Origin: Polaromonas sp. JS666
Lineage (GTDB): Bacteria > Pseudomonadota > Gammaproteobacteria > Burkholderiales > Burkholderiaceae_C
Length of the DNA: 64,000 bases
NCBI RefSeq assembly: GCF_000013865.1
Contig: NC_007948.1
Span: forward strand, 4,703,001 to 4,767,000
Direction of reading: 5' to 3'
The position numbers and the translations under genes were made by a program. The notes below the pieces were generated by a model. That model made no database searches and had not been told where the DNA came from. It saw only the letters and a program-made list of their open reading frames with translations. The number at the start of each line of letters is the position of its first letter. The stretch's first letter is position 1. Shown one piece after another: positions 63,907-64,000 of this stretch.

Positions 63907-64000
63907 TCACCCTGAATACAAAGGCGCTCCCGACGCCGGCAAATCCGCCATCAGCAGCGTGCCGGTGGCCGACTCGGTCATCACGATCTGGTGGGTCCCG
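63907..64000 (-). CDS. C-terminal end of an unidentified gene (runs off the window)
   Basis: An open minus-strand frame enters at 64000 and ends at TGA (63907-63909): THQIVMTESATGTLLMADLP, then a Ser/Gly/Ala-rich tail ending YSG. The composition looks protein-like and the gene would converge on the strong terminator. Too short to identify. Confidence 0.4.
   Translation of the reverse strand, partial: GTHQIVMTESATGTLLMADLPASGAPLYSG

Overview
The window is a dense, high-GC stretch of bacterial chromosome. It most resembles a Comamonadaceae (Burkholderiales) genome of the Polaromonas, Rhodoferax or Variovorax type. The grounds are the gene content and order (tRNA-Tyr/Gly/Thr then tuf; a trp operon carrying a chorismate mutase gene; lptA-lptB-rpoN; an argP/argO pair; a quinate/shikimate cluster with a TRAP transporter) and the GC-rich palindromic repeats. 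The taxon is an inference from gene content; no rRNA is present.

Layout. 1-1234 (minus): tRNA-Tyr, tRNA-Gly, tRNA-Thr and the start of tuf. 1458-8662 (minus): trpL leader, trpE, a chorismate mutase, trpG, threonine aldolase, a LysE-type exporter, trpD, trpC and ung. The leader peptide and attenuator are visible upstream of trpE. 8877-13390: a secreted chalcone-isomerase-like protein, a large exported GH5 cellulase behind a long operator-rich upstream region, and gph. 13405-18726 (minus): a signalling cluster of hybrid histidine kinase, REC protein and REC-cyclase-HPt. 18789-25586: rpe, apaG, a COG4389 membrane protein, a CPA2 antiporter, a YbdK-like ligase and thiL. 25674-27280: a phytase-like esterase gene split by a 206-bp MITE. 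27375-31902: LysR, pgpA, pncC, then an NTF2-like / haloacetate dehalogenase / OsmC operon. 31966-33266: a long inverted repeat followed by an apparent solitary integron-type gene cassette. 33267-42768: UPF0149 protein, PIN protein, rlmL-like methyltransferase, rpoN, lptB, lptA, dsbA, SPOR protein and argS. 42927-46489: argP/argO, a second LysR and a HAD phosphatase. 46826-55357: quinate/shikimate catabolism (AroE-like dehydrogenase, 3-dehydroshikimate dehydratase, AroQ, Gfo/Idh/MocA oxidoreductase, DctPMQ transporter, TetR regulator). 55436-61622: a second AroE, a CaiB-type CoA transferase, MaoC, VOC, a ketopantoate-reductase-like enzyme, a LysR regulator and a second VOC protein. 61929-64000: secreted proteins, including a collagen-like lipoprotein.

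How it works together. The trp genes probably form one attenuated unit that also carries an amino-acid exporter and an aldolase. In the quinate/shikimate block the TRAP transporter would import the acid. AroQ, AroE and QuiC would then convert it through 3-dehydroquinate and 3-dehydroshikimate to protocatechuate. A matching palindrome at dctQ and at the tetR start codon suggests that the TetR protein controls both.

The most unusual theme is that short repeats of several families lie inside reading frames without breaking them (trpE, ltaE, the second aroE, the 3' end of rlmL), while one MITE does break a gene. Other signals worth attention are four same-geometry palindromes upstream of the cellulase, an alternating TCGACA array, an octanucleotide tandem repeat upstream of aroQ, and the cassette-like unit.
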